From Macquaria australasica (taxonomy: Eukaryota > Chordata > Actinopteri > Centrarchiformes > Percichthyidae): DNA of 64,000 nucleotides. A model generated the notes under the pieces. It saw only the letters and a program-made list of their open reading frames with translations, ran no database searches and was not told where the DNA came from. The translations under genes and the position numbers were made by a program. The stretch spans positions 62,001-126,000 of the forward strand of contig SEMN01000329.1 in NCBI GenBank assembly GCA_005408345.1. Reading direction: 5' to 3'. Of this stretch, positions 56,101-61,730 are shown in pieces (the stretch's first letter is position 1; every line of letters starts with the position of its first letter).

Positions 56101-57213
56101 TGCTTTTATACTTGTGTGTGTGTGTGTGTGTGTGACACCATACTCACTGATTCTGGAAACATAATTTTAAGAATGACCACTTCTGAAAAATTAATTTGTT
56201 AATTAGCCTTGTCCTACGTTATAAAGAAACAAGGACAAGGCTACTTGGCCCATTGTCCTTAAGTAATGAATAAACTTGGGTTTATGAAATATTTTTTACA
56301 ATTGATTTGGTCAGACTGGTCAGTTAAATACAAAATAATTTCTGTGCCTTATTACCAGGCTCTCCTTCTTCATACAGTTTCATGTGAAGAGGAAAAAAGT
56401 CAAGCCTGGATACCCAGTCAGTGCTAGATAACTCTAAACGCAAGGAACGCAGCTTCAAGGTTCATTCTCAGGTTGGCCCTATTCGGTTGCAGCACACTAC
56501 GCTTGGCCTCCTAGCCAGTGCTCAGCTGAGTAAACAGATGGGCCGAGGCTACCGCTTGAAATCAGTGCTGTGGGGAGGATAATTGGAGGGGACTATTTCC
56601 TGGGGCGTGAGCCTTCCTTGTTTGTGTTAATGCTACAGAAAGGAAAAAGATCTCATGAACAGGCCAAGCGGAAAGTGGGGTAGAATCGAATGCTGAGAAA
56701 TGTGGAAGCATGCAGACACAAGTATTGGGTTGCTGCTCGAAATGTAATATGTTTGTCATTTCTGCCCCGCCCCCTTTCCTGCATCCCCCTTTCCCGTCTC
56801 TCCTCCCAGACATTTGTGCTAGCTGCCACCCGTACCTGATTTTGTCATAGATCTCTCTCCCTCACTTCCATCTAGCCACCTCATCTTTTTGATATTCTCT
56901 CTCTTTTTTACCATCCCCAGATTTTGGGCAGGCGGACTTTAAGCAGGGCATTGTGTCGATGAGTGATCTACGGGTGGGTGCGGTGCTGACGGGCCGGGTG
57001 GACAACACAACTCTGTTCGGGTCTTTTGTAGACGTCGGTGTTGGCCGCTCGGGCCTCATCCACAAGAGCAACATCACACTGGACAAACTGCCTGTCAGTC
57101 AGCGCCGCCGTAGCCTGGCTCTGGGACCTGGGGAACGGGTGGAGGTCCGGGTCCTGAATGTGGACCCTCAGAGGGGACGGATCGGCCTGGACCTGATCAG
57201 GGTCCTGCAATAG
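7533..57213 (+). CDS. srbd1: SRBD1, S1 RNA-binding domain protein (Tex family), 20 coding exons
   Basis: SRBD1 is the animal member of the Tex family; bacterial Tex binds nucleic acid, but the role of SRBD1 itself is poorly known. Twenty exons with GT/AG borders and agreeing phases sum to 3054 nt, 1017 residues plus TAG; the human protein is close in length (about 995). Residues 1-235 are Lys/Pro/Glu-rich and probably disordered. Residues 236-540 form the Tex-like helical region (NTVPFMVRYRKG). Residues 576-720 hold the YqgF/RNase H-like domain, with acidic residues kept at D579 (GVDPGF), E639/E641 (GNGTACRETE) and E665 (NEAGASIY). Residues 735-806 form the helix-hairpin-helix region (VKGMGPKTYQQCAGFIRI). 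Residues 935-1012 form the S1 domain (TLFGSFVDVGVGRSGLI). No frameshift or early stop was found. Individual exons are listed below. Confidence 0.95.
7598..7891 (+). other. SRBD1 intron 1
   Basis: This short intron holds an (ATTC)n microsatellite at 7609-7644. Nothing else is seen. Confidence 0.75.
7609..7644. repeat. (ATTC)n microsatellite
   Basis: About nine tandem four-base units lie just inside SRBD1 intron 1, some 12 bp from the donor. Confidence 0.9.
7892..8291 (+). CDS. srbd1: SRBD1 coding exon 2 (residues 22-155), Lys/Pro-rich
   Basis: The acceptor is cccgtcag|G at 7891; only this one, not the nearby cag at 7912, keeps the frame with exon 1. The donor is GAGGAG|gtaaga. It encodes LSFSQTVSSDEDSEEW then a Lys/Pro/Ala-rich, basic stretch (KPKEPKAPKVPREPKPRAPR) likely to be disordered and possibly nuclear-localising (TKRKK, DKRKK). 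The SSDEDSEEW block resembles a casein kinase 2-type acidic serine cluster. Confidence 0.88.
8428..8667 (+). CDS. srbd1: SRBD1 coding exon 3 (residues 156-235)
   Basis: The acceptor is cttgaag|AGG and the donor is GTGGAG|gtattg, both phase 0. It carries KKEEVEEEDFTFDEP, whose EEDFTF core is a conserved island in the otherwise variable N terminus, and ends MNWDLVE, the start of the Tex-like fold. Confidence 0.88.
8668..9520 (+). other. SRBD1 intron 3
   Basis: This is 853 bp of unique-looking sequence. No repeat family or RNA gene was recognised. Confidence 0.6.
9521..9687 (+). CDS. srbd1: SRBD1 coding exon 4 (residues 236-290)
   Basis: The acceptor is gccctcag|GTG and the donor is TTATG|gtaggc, ending with 2 nt. 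It encodes the strongly conserved start of the Tex-like region: WVCGNIIALLREENTVPFMV, RYRKG and DADAVRDV. Confidence 0.93.
9688..10045 (+). other. SRBD1 intron 4
   Basis: This is 358 bp, with short GT-rich runs before the acceptor at 10045. Nothing else is seen. Confidence 0.6.
10046..10163 (+). CDS. srbd1: SRBD1 coding exon 5 (residues 291-330)
   Basis: The acceptor is tcttcag|C and the donor is CATGTG|gtcaga. An alternative donor three bases earlier would remove a Val kept in SRBD1 proteins (DHVYSPYK across the junction), so the later one is chosen. It encodes helical, Lys-rich sequence (AKKTQSVIQTLKKDGVL). Confidence 0.9.
10321..10459 (+). CDS. srbd1: SRBD1 coding exon 6 (residues 331-376)
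   Basis: The acceptor is gtctgtag|TAT and the donor is CTGAAG|gtaaga. It encodes YSPYKKGSKLTKARRAKALG, the conserved Tex segment with the PYK...K...RA..LGLE pattern. Confidence 0.92.
10460..10902 (+). other. SRBD1 intron 6
   Basis: This is 443 bp of AT-rich sequence. Nothing was recognised. Confidence 0.6.
10903..10999 (+). CDS. srbd1: SRBD1 coding exon 7 (residues 377-408)
   Basis: The acceptor is tgtgtcag|GT and the donor is ACATT|gtgaga. It encodes GVEHILADMIAKDPET, nearly identical to the family motif in this region. Confidence 0.93.
11181..11367 (+). CDS. srbd1: SRBD1 coding exon 8 (residues 409-471)
   Basis: The acceptor is tgtgtcag|G and the donor is CATCAG|gtagca (phase 0). It encodes NNLVTIQSSVSKSALKEKEQ and, later, DKFNLYFDFTCNIQRIQPHQ. 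The middle is Lys/Gln-rich and longer than in mammals, an internal loop. Confidence 0.91.
14063..14259 (+). mobile_element. MITE-like repeat, GATTAAT family, copy 1
   Basis: A degenerate copy of a family present five times in this window. It shows TGATTAATTTTACAAT, then ATTTAGAAGCTGGAAC, ATTATTCGATTATTAAAATA and the terminal GACTAATCATTTCAGCCC. The palindromic GATTAATCGATTA-type subterminal sequence and GCAGCCC-type end suggest a non-autonomous DNA transposon. Confidence 0.7.
16869..16902. repeat. (GT)n(GA)n microsatellite
   Basis: Adjacent GT and GA runs lie in SRBD1 intron 8. Confidence 0.85.
17889..17992 (+). CDS. srbd1: SRBD1 coding exon 9 (residues 472-505)
   Basis: The acceptor is gtgtacag|ACC, preceded by a GT-rich rather than pyrimidine-rich tract; the donor is AACAG|gtcaga. 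It encodes LAINRGESLKILTVKVNIHD and FTRWCINN, matching the Tex core (LAINRGE). Confidence 0.93.
17993..18723 (+). other. SRBD1 intron 9
   Basis: This is 731 bp, with a CA microsatellite at about 18028-18051. Nothing else is seen. Confidence 0.6.
18724..18831 (+). CDS. srbd1: SRBD1 coding exon 10 (residues 506-541)
   Basis: The acceptor is aatgcag|G and the donor is TACAG|gtattt. It encodes RPRMFAREELNAIIRNAVED and SYKRLILPFL, a helical part of the Tex-like region. Confidence 0.92.
19000..19157 (+). CDS. srbd1: SRBD1 coding exon 11 (residues 542-594), start of YqgF/RNase H-like domain
   Basis: The acceptor is cttgcag|G and the donor is CCCACTA|gtaagt. It encodes AEKESIAMFVRNLRQRLL and then the YqgF motif MGVDPGFRHGCKLAVLSPT. 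Asp579 in GVDPG occupies the position of the first catalytic carboxylate of RNase H-like folds; whether vertebrate SRBD1 cleaves nucleic acid is unknown. Confidence 0.95.
19158..20193 (+). other. SRBD1 intron 11
   Basis: This is 1.04 kb of unique-looking sequence with no recognised element. Confidence 0.6.
20194..20284 (+). CDS. srbd1: SRBD1 coding exon 12 (residues 595-624)
   Basis: The acceptor is ctcccag|GT and the donor is ATACAG|gtactg. It encodes QILHTDVVYLHNSGQHKEAD, within the RNase H-like domain. Confidence 0.93.
20481..20588 (+). CDS. srbd1: SRBD1 coding exon 13 (residues 625-660)
   Basis: The acceptor is ataccag|C and the donor is TACTG|gtaagg. It encodes VVIGNGTACRETESFFADLI, the second conserved block of the YqgF-type domain, with acidic residues E639 and E641. 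Confidence 0.95.
24082..24109. repeat. (GT)n microsatellite
   Basis: A near-pure GT run lies in SRBD1 intron 13. Confidence 0.85.
24282..24319. repeat. (CT)n microsatellite
   Basis: A near-pure CT run of about 38 bp lies in SRBD1 intron 13. Confidence 0.9.
24755..24986 (+). mobile_element. MITE-like repeat, GATTAAT family, copy 2 (most complete 5' end)
   Basis: It begins TAGGGCTGCAACTAAC, the exact inverse of the end of copy 5 (TTAGTTGCAGCCCTA). It continues with GTCAGAAAATAGTGAAATAA and CGATTACTCGATTATTAAAA and ends in GATTAATTTTCTGTTGATCG. The opposed GGGCTGCAAC ends support terminal inverted repeats. Confidence 0.75.
25779..25920. repeat. (TG)n(TA)n microsatellite with poly-T flank
   Basis: TG runs (25779-25812) lead into an uninterrupted TA tract at about 25813-25895, followed by a T-rich tract to 25920. 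A TA run this long can extrude a cruciform. Confidence 0.95.
26793..26866 (+). other. Exon-like segment of unknown status in SRBD1 intron 13
   Basis: This 74-nt block is flanked by tgtgcag and gtaagg. Its sequence is open in one frame (KNDKLTVYGCTKLALMISEG) and has coding-like composition. Spliced between SRBD1 exons 13 and 14 it would shift the frame (74 is not a multiple of 3), so it is not part of the normal SRBD1 protein. I do not recognise the peptide. Confidence 0.25.
26906..26962. repeat. (CA)n microsatellite
   Basis: A CA run with a few CG interruptions lies 40 bp after the exon-like segment at 26793-26866. Confidence 0.9.
28643..28760. repeat. Minisatellite, 45-bp unit, about 2.5 copies
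   Basis: Two near-identical 45-bp units (28643-28687 and 28688-28732) and a partial third lie in a pyrimidine-rich context. Read on the minus strand they make a 15-residue repeat (MKEGTKKKEQNKKKV), a by-product and not evidence of a gene. Confidence 0.85.
28868..28985 (-). repeat. Fragment of a common fish retroelement 3' end
   Basis: TTTTATTTATATAGCCCAAT, then ACAAATCACAAATTTGCCT and GGGCTTTACA, has the form of a non-LTR element 3' end in reverse orientation; the TTTATTTATATAGC block is shared with the LINE end at about 3816-3832. Family assigned by resemblance only. Confidence 0.6.
31289..31315. repeat. (GT)n microsatellite
   Basis: A GT run of about 27 bp lies in SRBD1 intron 13. Confidence 0.85.
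32205..32231. repeat. (GT)n microsatellite
   Basis: A GT run of about 27 bp lies in SRBD1 intron 13. Confidence 0.85.
33987..34078 (+). CDS. srbd1: SRBD1 coding exon 14 (residues 661-691)
   Basis: The acceptor is tctccag|T after a good pyrimidine tract; the donor is GTGCAG|gtatgc. It encodes NEAGASIYSVSPEAVKEMPD then LDPNLRSA. E665 is the third conserved acidic residue of the YqgF-type domain; the motif EAGAS.YS.S is shared with bacterial Tex. Confidence 0.95.
34170..34406 (+). mobile_element. MITE-like repeat, GATTAAT family, copy 3
   Basis: It shows TTGACTAATTGTTTTGTCAA, then ATAATAGTGAAAAATCACAA, TTGTTTGTTTTGTCCAACC, CAAAGATAATGAATTTAC and the terminal GACTAATTGTTTCAGCTG. Order and content match the other copies. 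Confidence 0.7.
36690..36835. promoter_or_regulatory. Duplicated octamer (ATTTGCAT) element, possible enhancer
   Basis: ATTTGCAT occurs at 36773-36780 and 36805-36812, each followed by ATTCA and TAA/ATAA, with AT-rich homeobox-like sites between and the palindromic CTGCCCTCAGGCCAG upstream. ATTTGCAT is the POU/Oct site. Function is a guess. Confidence 0.3.
36955..37037 (+). CDS. srbd1: SRBD1 coding exon 15 (residues 692-719)
   Basis: The acceptor is gtcgacag|TG, preceded by a GT/GC repeat instead of a pyrimidine tract; the donor is TACCAG|gtaagt. It encodes SIGRRVQDPLAELVKIDPKH and IGIGTYQ, the most conserved stretch of the family. Confidence 0.95.
38136..38412 (+). mobile_element. MITE-like repeat, GATTAAT family, copy 4 (full length)
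   Basis: It runs from CACTGCAACAAATGATTATT to GACTAATTGTTTCAGCTCTA. Inside are AAAATGTCAAACAATAGTAA, CAGAAGCTGGAATCTTAAT and AATTAATCAAAATTGTTATC, the standard inner blocks. Opposed GCTGCAAC-type ends are degenerate but visible. Confidence 0.75.
40137..40265. repeat. Possible degenerate repeat with ATCGATATT core
   Basis: GCCGATAACAATATCGATAT and later TGTGATAAATCAGCCTCTAA resemble ends of a widespread fish repeat with TATCG palindromes. Identification is by resemblance only. Confidence 0.4.
41651..41725. repeat. (CA)n microsatellite, about 75 bp
   Basis: A pure CA run with ACGC units at its left end. Confidence 0.95.
44657..44740 (-). repeat. Possible retroelement 3'-end fragment
   Basis: CAAAACTTTATTTATACAGT followed by GCATTGCAGAAAACC resembles the terminal part of fish non-LTR elements in reverse orientation. 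Weakly supported. Confidence 0.35.
45989..46068. repeat. Snap-back palindrome, arms about 36-37 bp
   Basis: TGACCATTACTTTATGGAAG at 45989-46008, continuing to TTTTGAGTGGACTTTA, is the inverted copy of TAAAGTCCAATCCAAAAC and CTTCCATAAATTAATGGTCA (to 46068). Only a few mismatches and one gap interrupt it, with a loop of about 7 nt. It could be the pair of ends of a small MITE or a fold-back element. Confidence 0.8.
46117..46444. mobile_element. MITE-like repeat with GTAAAGTG terminal inverted repeats
   Basis: The left end GTACCACTTTACTTGGGGGT and right end ACCCTATTGTAAAGTGTTAC are imperfect inverted repeats. The interior is rich in short palindromic units (AACTAATTATTAAGTAATTA, ATGAATCGTT-like), typical of a non-coding fish DNA element. 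Confidence 0.75.
46829..46973. repeat. Compound (CA)n/(CACG)n/(CATA)n microsatellite, about 145 bp
   Basis: A long CA tract with CACGCATA interruptions, the largest microsatellite in the window. It produces false open frames on both strands. Confidence 0.95.
48019..48125 (+). CDS. srbd1: SRBD1 coding exon 16 (residues 720-754), start of helix-hairpin-helix region
   Basis: The acceptor is tttctag|CAT and the donor is ATGAG|gtagac. It encodes HDVSAGALKAALDGVVQECV and SFVGVDINICSETL. The VGVD.N motif is shared with Tex. Confidence 0.95.
48126..49225 (+). other. SRBD1 intron 16
   Basis: This is 1.1 kb, dominated by CA microsatellites (48186-48208, 48293-48312, 48420-48481). Nothing else is seen. 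Confidence 0.65.
48420..48481. repeat. (CA)n microsatellite
   Basis: An interrupted CA run of about 60 bp. Confidence 0.9.
49226..49387 (+). CDS. srbd1: SRBD1 coding exon 17 (residues 755-808), helix-hairpin-helix
   Basis: The acceptor is tcctag|A and the donor is ACCAG|gtacac. It encodes HVAGLNVGRARNIAEWREQN then VKGMGPKTYQQCAGFIRI. GLN..RA..I and VKG.GPK are the paired hairpins that bind nucleic-acid backbone in Tex. Confidence 0.95.
49388..49952 (+). other. SRBD1 intron 17
   Basis: About two thirds of this 565-bp intron is a MITE-like element (49491-49866). Confidence 0.7.
49491..49866. mobile_element. MITE-like element with AAAGGGTCA terminal inverted repeats
   Basis: The left end TAAAGGGTCAGTTTACACAA ATTGCAG and right end TGTAATTTGGTGACTCGACC CTTTGAT are inverted repeats of about 30 bp. 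The interior includes CCTCCACTGTATTGGGATGG and CTAGATACCACAAGAGGTAA. There is no coding capacity. It matches in form a short non-autonomous DNA element common in teleosts. A similar terminal sequence (TTAAAGGGTCAGTCGTTTC) occurs alone at about 33548. Confidence 0.75.
49953..50102 (+). CDS. srbd1: SRBD1 coding exon 18 (residues 809-858)
   Basis: The acceptor is aaagcag|T; the alternative three bases earlier would break the frame. The donor is CAGAG|gtacag, with a CA microsatellite starting six bases later. The first part (KSSPHPVTAVPEKPVAKNGK) is a variable linker; the second, FNPLDQTCIHPESYHVAQ, is conserved and opens the segment before the S1 domain. Confidence 0.93.
50109..50163. repeat. 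(CA)n microsatellite abutting the exon 18 donor
   Basis: A CA run of about 55 bp starts within a few bases of the splice donor at 50103. Confidence 0.95.
51400..51600 (-). mobile_element. Tc1/mariner-like transposase remnant
   Basis: On the minus strand at about 51512-51462 the sequence reads MAFPAQSSDLNPTDHRR. This matches the conserved transposase block WPAQSPDLNPIEH that carries the last catalytic acidic residue (here Asp in place of Glu). A stop codon lies directly before it and no other transposase motif is recognised, so it is a small dead fragment. Borders are approximate. Confidence 0.6.
51721..51759. repeat. Poly-A tract
   Basis: About 22 consecutive A then AAAAG/AAAAAC units. It could be the tail of an old retroposed sequence, but no body was recognised upstream. 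Confidence 0.8.
52728..52751. repeat. (CA)n microsatellite
   Basis: A short CA run in SRBD1 intron 18. Confidence 0.85.
52842..52923. repeat. (CTCTA)n then (CTCTC)n pentamer repeats
   Basis: Four to five CTCTA-type units pass into about ten CTCTC/TCTCC units; a strong polypyrimidine run. Confidence 0.9.
53302..53480 (-). mobile_element. tRNA-derived SINE
   Basis: On the minus strand TGGCCTAATGG (53467-53457) fits a pol III A box and GGTTTGAATCC (53428-53418) fits a B box, about 28 bp apart. A pyrimidine/AT-rich body follows, ending in GCCAAAAAATAATCTAAAAA. The head plus A-rich end is a SINE. The sequence resembles a SINE common in fish genomes; family name not assigned. Confidence 0.8.
53911..53974 (+). 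other. Exon-like, CpG-rich block in SRBD1 intron 18
   Basis: A 64-nt block between ggacag and gtacac has several CpGs and one open frame (LRSLYGVRLPVSDIHHGRYP). If spliced between exons 18 and 19 it would be read in another phase and meet a stop (TGA at about 53941), so it is not part of the standard protein. Unrecognised. Confidence 0.2.
54858..55042 (+). CDS. srbd1: SRBD1 coding exon 19 (residues 859-920)
   Basis: The acceptor is tgtccag|A and the donor is CGACAAA|gtaaga. It encodes RFLSLVGGSADQIGSAGLRQ and later SSVEELARTVDTTPETLKLI IDDLTQP, a helical segment linking the helix-hairpin-helix region to S1. Confidence 0.92.
55043..56920 (+). other. SRBD1 intron 19 (1.9 kb)
   Basis: AT-rich, with a GT run at about 56115-56136. 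The part at 56380-56600 is less AT-rich and looks unique. No element was recognised. Confidence 0.6.
56921..57213 (+). CDS. srbd1: SRBD1 last coding exon 20 (residues 921-1017), S1 domain and stop
   Basis: The acceptor is tccccag|AT and the stop is TAG at 57211. The whole S1 RNA-binding domain lies in this exon: VGAVLTGRVDNTTLFGSFVD then VGVGRSGLIHKSNI, a loop KLPVSQRRRSLALGPGERVE and the final strand RIGLDLIRVLQ. The F.G.FVD.G...GL pattern is the oligonucleotide-binding-fold signature of S1 domains. Confidence 0.96.
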
Positions 57214-57990
57214 AGTCACTTAGTTCCCATAATTAATATTCTATACTTGGGTTGGATTTATGACAGGAAATTACACACAAAGCTACTGAGAGGCATGATG
57301 GTCACAGTGATTGTGGATGACAACTGATACGGTTCCTATAAGCAGATAAGCAGAGCTGAACAAGGCATTTTAACAGACTTGCTTGTTAATTTTAAAACAA
57401 TCCAACTCAGAACAGCTGTTACAAATCCAGTGAAATAAAATCAAACCAAACTTCCTTACAATTATGTTAATAGCTGACTTTTTTCCCCCCTTGTGTCAGG
57501 CTGTACTCATTCTCAGCCTGTGTACCACTGGGAGTGGTACTTTGCTTGGGATTGAACACTAAACCTGATAATTAATCAAGGAAAAAATTTCTGTTTTTGT
57601 CTGTCAACCTCCTGGTTAGCTATCTGCACACACTGCAGTCTACTGATCATTAGAGGAGACTCTCATAATTATTTTTACACTTTCTTCAGTAGTGCTGATA
57701 GCTTTATACTTGAGCTTCTATTGTTTATTTTCTATGAATAGAAAATATTATTCACATAATATACTTATTCACGTTCAACTCTTATGGATATGTTTTGTTT
57801 TGTACTGCTCTGAAAAGTTTTTTAAGACACATCTTTGTGTCTTTGTTATTCAAAGCAGACTTTGTTTACTGTGTTTGTGGACACTTGAACAAACCAACTG
57901 AAGGACTCAACATCAATCAATCTTAAACAGAAGTTGTAAAAAGACTGATTTTATCTGCAGATGAGGTTTTGACATTAAAAATATTTCCTG
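57214..57990 (+). other. SRBD1 3' UTR with candidate polyadenylation signals
   Basis: AATAAA is at 57434-57439 and ATTAAA at 57974-57979, the second followed by GT-rich sequence. Either could end the mRNA; which is used cannot be told from sequence alone. Confidence 0.55.
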
Positions 57991-59639
57991 TATACCTTGT
58001 GCTCTTGTACATTTTCTCAAAATGAAGAATTCAGCAAATGACGCACTCTGCAGTGTGGTCTGATTCACATCGGAGAGGAGGGGCGAGGATGAGAAAGGCA
58101 AAGAGGGAGGATGGCATGAAGCAGGGAGAAAAGGAAGGCGGGAGAAATAGAGGAGCGGATGTGTTAAGTGATGGAAAAAGGAAAGAAGACGCCAGTTAAA
58201 GAACAAGTTTTTCTTCCAGACAACAGGAAAATGTGAAAAGACAGAGTGAGTGGGCTGGAGGGGGGATGGGTGGAGACAGGGAGAGGAGGAAGAAGAGGAG
58301 GAGGAGGGAGTGTTTCTATCTCCCAGACTGCAGTAAAGCCTGAAGGCTTTTTAGGCATGGTCCCAGACACAATTATCCCAGGACACACACACACAAACGC
58401 ACACTAATCAGCTGCTTCAAAATTAATCCCAGACTCCCCATCCACATTATCTAATTTGTTTGTTTTTTATGAAACTGGAATAAATAAATAAAAAATACAT
58501 AAAATATGGTTCTGAGTATGCCTGAGGTCCCCTGTGCTAAACCTTATACTGAATGCAGAATACCTAATCACTGTTAGTGCTGCTGCTTCACTATCTCCCC
58601 TTTGGGGAACATATAGAATATATTCTAGACACACAAACACAAAGAGACGTTCGATCAAGATTAATCAGAAGTGGCAGTGATGATTTGAGGAAACTACACA
58701 CACATACAGACTAGATTCACATACTGTATTTCATTGTCTTTCTTTGAGCACTTATTTTTCCGAAAGGAATTCCATTTTCTAATGAAGGTGCCTTCGTTTA
58801 TTTGACGTTAACTCCCTTTGTCATTGTGTTGTCTTTTGTTTGTTTTGATCTCATACTGTAGCTTGGCACAGTCTCTTGTCTTAATGGTTCCAGTGTTTTT
58901 GTCTTGGGGAACACATGTATTCATACAACTAGACACCGCTCCCCTCAGCATCATTCCTGCTTTTCCCGCCCTTAATCTTCCTCCCTCTACTAAACGTGAG
59001 CACACAGATGGGACAGGCAATCTGGCAGCCAGCTACTGCTGCCCCTTGGAGTTTTTGTCAAACACTGACCAGTAATGAGCCTGTGATAAGAAGAAGAGCG
59101 ACTGCGGGAGTAGTTGTGTAGTTCTCTGTTATCCTCTGCTGTACTGGTTCACAGCTGTTGTGTTATGGAGTGAGCTCAGGTGTGCCTTAAGGTTTTGGTG
59201 AAATGTGAAGAAAATTGATGGTAAGCAAGGAATGAAATGAATGTCACACTTTCGCTCATTAAAACATCTTGGCTATGTGTTCATAAGTCCTAGACTATTT
59301 AGAGTCAAGCTAACAATGAAAAATATCCCAAGTGGTCATGCAGTGCTCTCTTTCATCATCTTTTGTTCAAGATCCAGCCATGGAGACACAGGTAGATACA
59401 AAAGCATCAACTTTTTTCACACAGAAGCAGAGCGAATGGTTCTCACAGCAAGTAAATACATCCTGCTAAGCGAACATTGAGAAGAGAATAGCTTTCTCTG
59501 TTGATCTCTGATTTCTCAGACCACCTGTCAAAAAAACGAGTAGAAGTCTAAAGCACAGCAAACAACCCCTAAAGGCTGCAGTGCTTATTACAACCAGCAA
59601 TACTGCTATCTCATGTAAAAAGTGAAAAAGCTTTGCTGA

Positions 59640-59860
59640 GATTGGTGTAAAGGGTAAAAACCATAGGGGCAATAAAATCAAAAAGATTTATTTCCTTGGT
59701 AACATGCTCACCAAATGTCAAGGAAATTATCAGGCAATGACATCTTGTGGGAATCATGAGTATCCATACCAAATTTCACATAGATGAACTGCTCGGGACC
59801 AAAGTGTTGGATGGAAGGATGGGCAGACGGATAACATTTCCATATTTATGCCCCTAAAGT
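59640..59860. repeat. Possible degenerate fish interspersed repeat
   Basis: ATACCAAATTTCACATAGAT and GGGACCAAAGTGTTGGATGG resemble blocks of a repeat widespread in teleosts. By resemblance only. Confidence 0.4.
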
Positions 59861-61089
59861 GAGTGTCACGTGCAGCATGCTGTGAAGATAGCAATGCTAA
59901 TCTGTTTTAATATTTTTAGATATTTGTATCAAGTGCCACTAACACTCTTTGGAGGTATGTGAATACTGGAGCAGATGTAACAAATGGAAAAAAATAGTTA
60001 AGGTGCAGTCTGTGTTGTGGCAATAATCGATGCTTTCACGTGGGTGCTTTTCTATGAGTTACTATAGTATATTGAAAAATGTTTTTCTTTAGGCAATGCA
60101 TACAAAACGTTTGGGCATTTACAATGGACATTCACGAGACAGAAATATAAGTAACTTTGCATGTTAAATTTACTGTATGTGCCTATACTGTATATTGGCC
60201 TAACTGCCTCCTGCAATTTTACCAACAGTAGTGTAAAAGAGTGAGCTTATGGCTCTATAGCTGCACTAGCAATAAGCAAAACAATAAATAGGTGTGCTAA
60301 ACTTAAAGTAGCTGCTGTCTAAAAGTAAAGTGGGGGAGCATTAACACCTCTAGTCACAGTCTCAATTGCTCAGGCGCCTGTCCTGTGAACACTATATCAT
60401 CATCTTTCCTTCGCGTTCTATGATTGCCACAGTGTGATTGCAATGCTTAGCGTTGGTTTCTCCTTCCAACAGAAAATAACTCCAGGTTAGTGGTGTGACC
60501 ACTGACATCAATATGGTCTCCCTTTGGCTACAGATGTAAGTTTTGTCAGAAAAACAATTCTCTGTGGCATTCATACTGACAGTATTACCAAAGATTGTAC
60601 TCACATGTTGACTCACAACATCTGGTGATGGACTCAAATAGGCATTTCACTTTGCTGAAACCCACTGTTGAGCAAATGTTCCTCGCTGTAGCTTCCTTGA
60701 ATTGTGGCCTTGTGGAACAGTAAGCTGCAACCAACTCGCTATTGACTTTAACTGTTCAAAAGCCTTGTCTGTATACTTCTAACATATATCCAAAGTTTGG
60801 CAATGCACCCTAAAAAATACATTTATATTTTGGAATAGTTTCTTCTTTAATAGTCTAGTTTTAAGTTTAAATAATTTCAAACTTTGCACATGGCTGCATT
60901 GCGAAAGAAATTTGACAACTCTTTAATGAAATCTATTGGTTAAATTTGGATTTTGCTCACTGATGCCCTTCACATAAATCCATGTTTTATTATGTGTGGG
61001 TATGAGTGTGTGTGTGTGTGCAGCTAGTAGCATGTAATTTCTCAAGCAAAAATGCCAAACATTACCTGGATCCAACTTAACGTTTGTGA

Positions 61090-61270
61090 GGATTTTCTGC
61101 TTTTCTCTGTTTTATGTAATTGTAAGCTGAATATCTTTACGTACTGAACTGGTGGTTGGACAAAACGAGACACTTGAAGATGTGTCCTTGGGTTTCTGCA
61201 GTATTGTGATAGATTAATCAAGAATTGGTTGATTAATTGATAATGAAAATAATCCTTAGTTGCAGCCCTA
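61090..61270 (-). mobile_element. MITE-like repeat, GATTAAT family, copy 5 (truncated)
   Basis: In reverse orientation it ends TTAGTTGCAGCCCTA at 61270, the inverse of copy 2's start. Inside are GTTGGACAAAACGAGACACT, TGAAGATGTGTCCTTGGGTT and GATTAATCAAGAATTGGTTG. Its far end is missing. Confidence 0.75.
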
Positions 61271-61676
61271 GTTTGTTTACTTGCTTCTGTTTTTTAAAGA
61301 AAGGCAGTGCAAGAGTATAACATGACCCATTATATACCCATTATAACCCATGCACTAACACTTCATGTGTGAGCATATTAGTGGTAAAATCCATCTCTCT
61401 CATGTTCTTGTTTTCCATTGTTGGGTGACACATACTGAAAAATTCCAGATCGTCAGAGGGTGAGAAAGACTTTTGGCATCACTGGTGAAAAACAGGAGTA
61501 AAGAATAGGCAGGAGGGCAGAGGAGAGATGGATGAATGGAGGTAGGAGAGAGAGGGATGGAATGAGACAGGAAATGAAAGGCTTTCTCCGGTTTCACTCC
61601 CCGTGACCTCATCAGTGTGATCATGGGTTTTATGAGCTTTCCCTCTCGACGCCCACACACCACCTCACACGTGCCA

Positions 61677-61680
<4 letters not shown>

Positions 61681-61728
<48 letters not shown>
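61681..61728. repeat. (CA)n microsatellite
   Basis: A pure CA run of about 48 bp. Confidence 0.95.
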
Positions 61729-61730
<2 letters not shown>

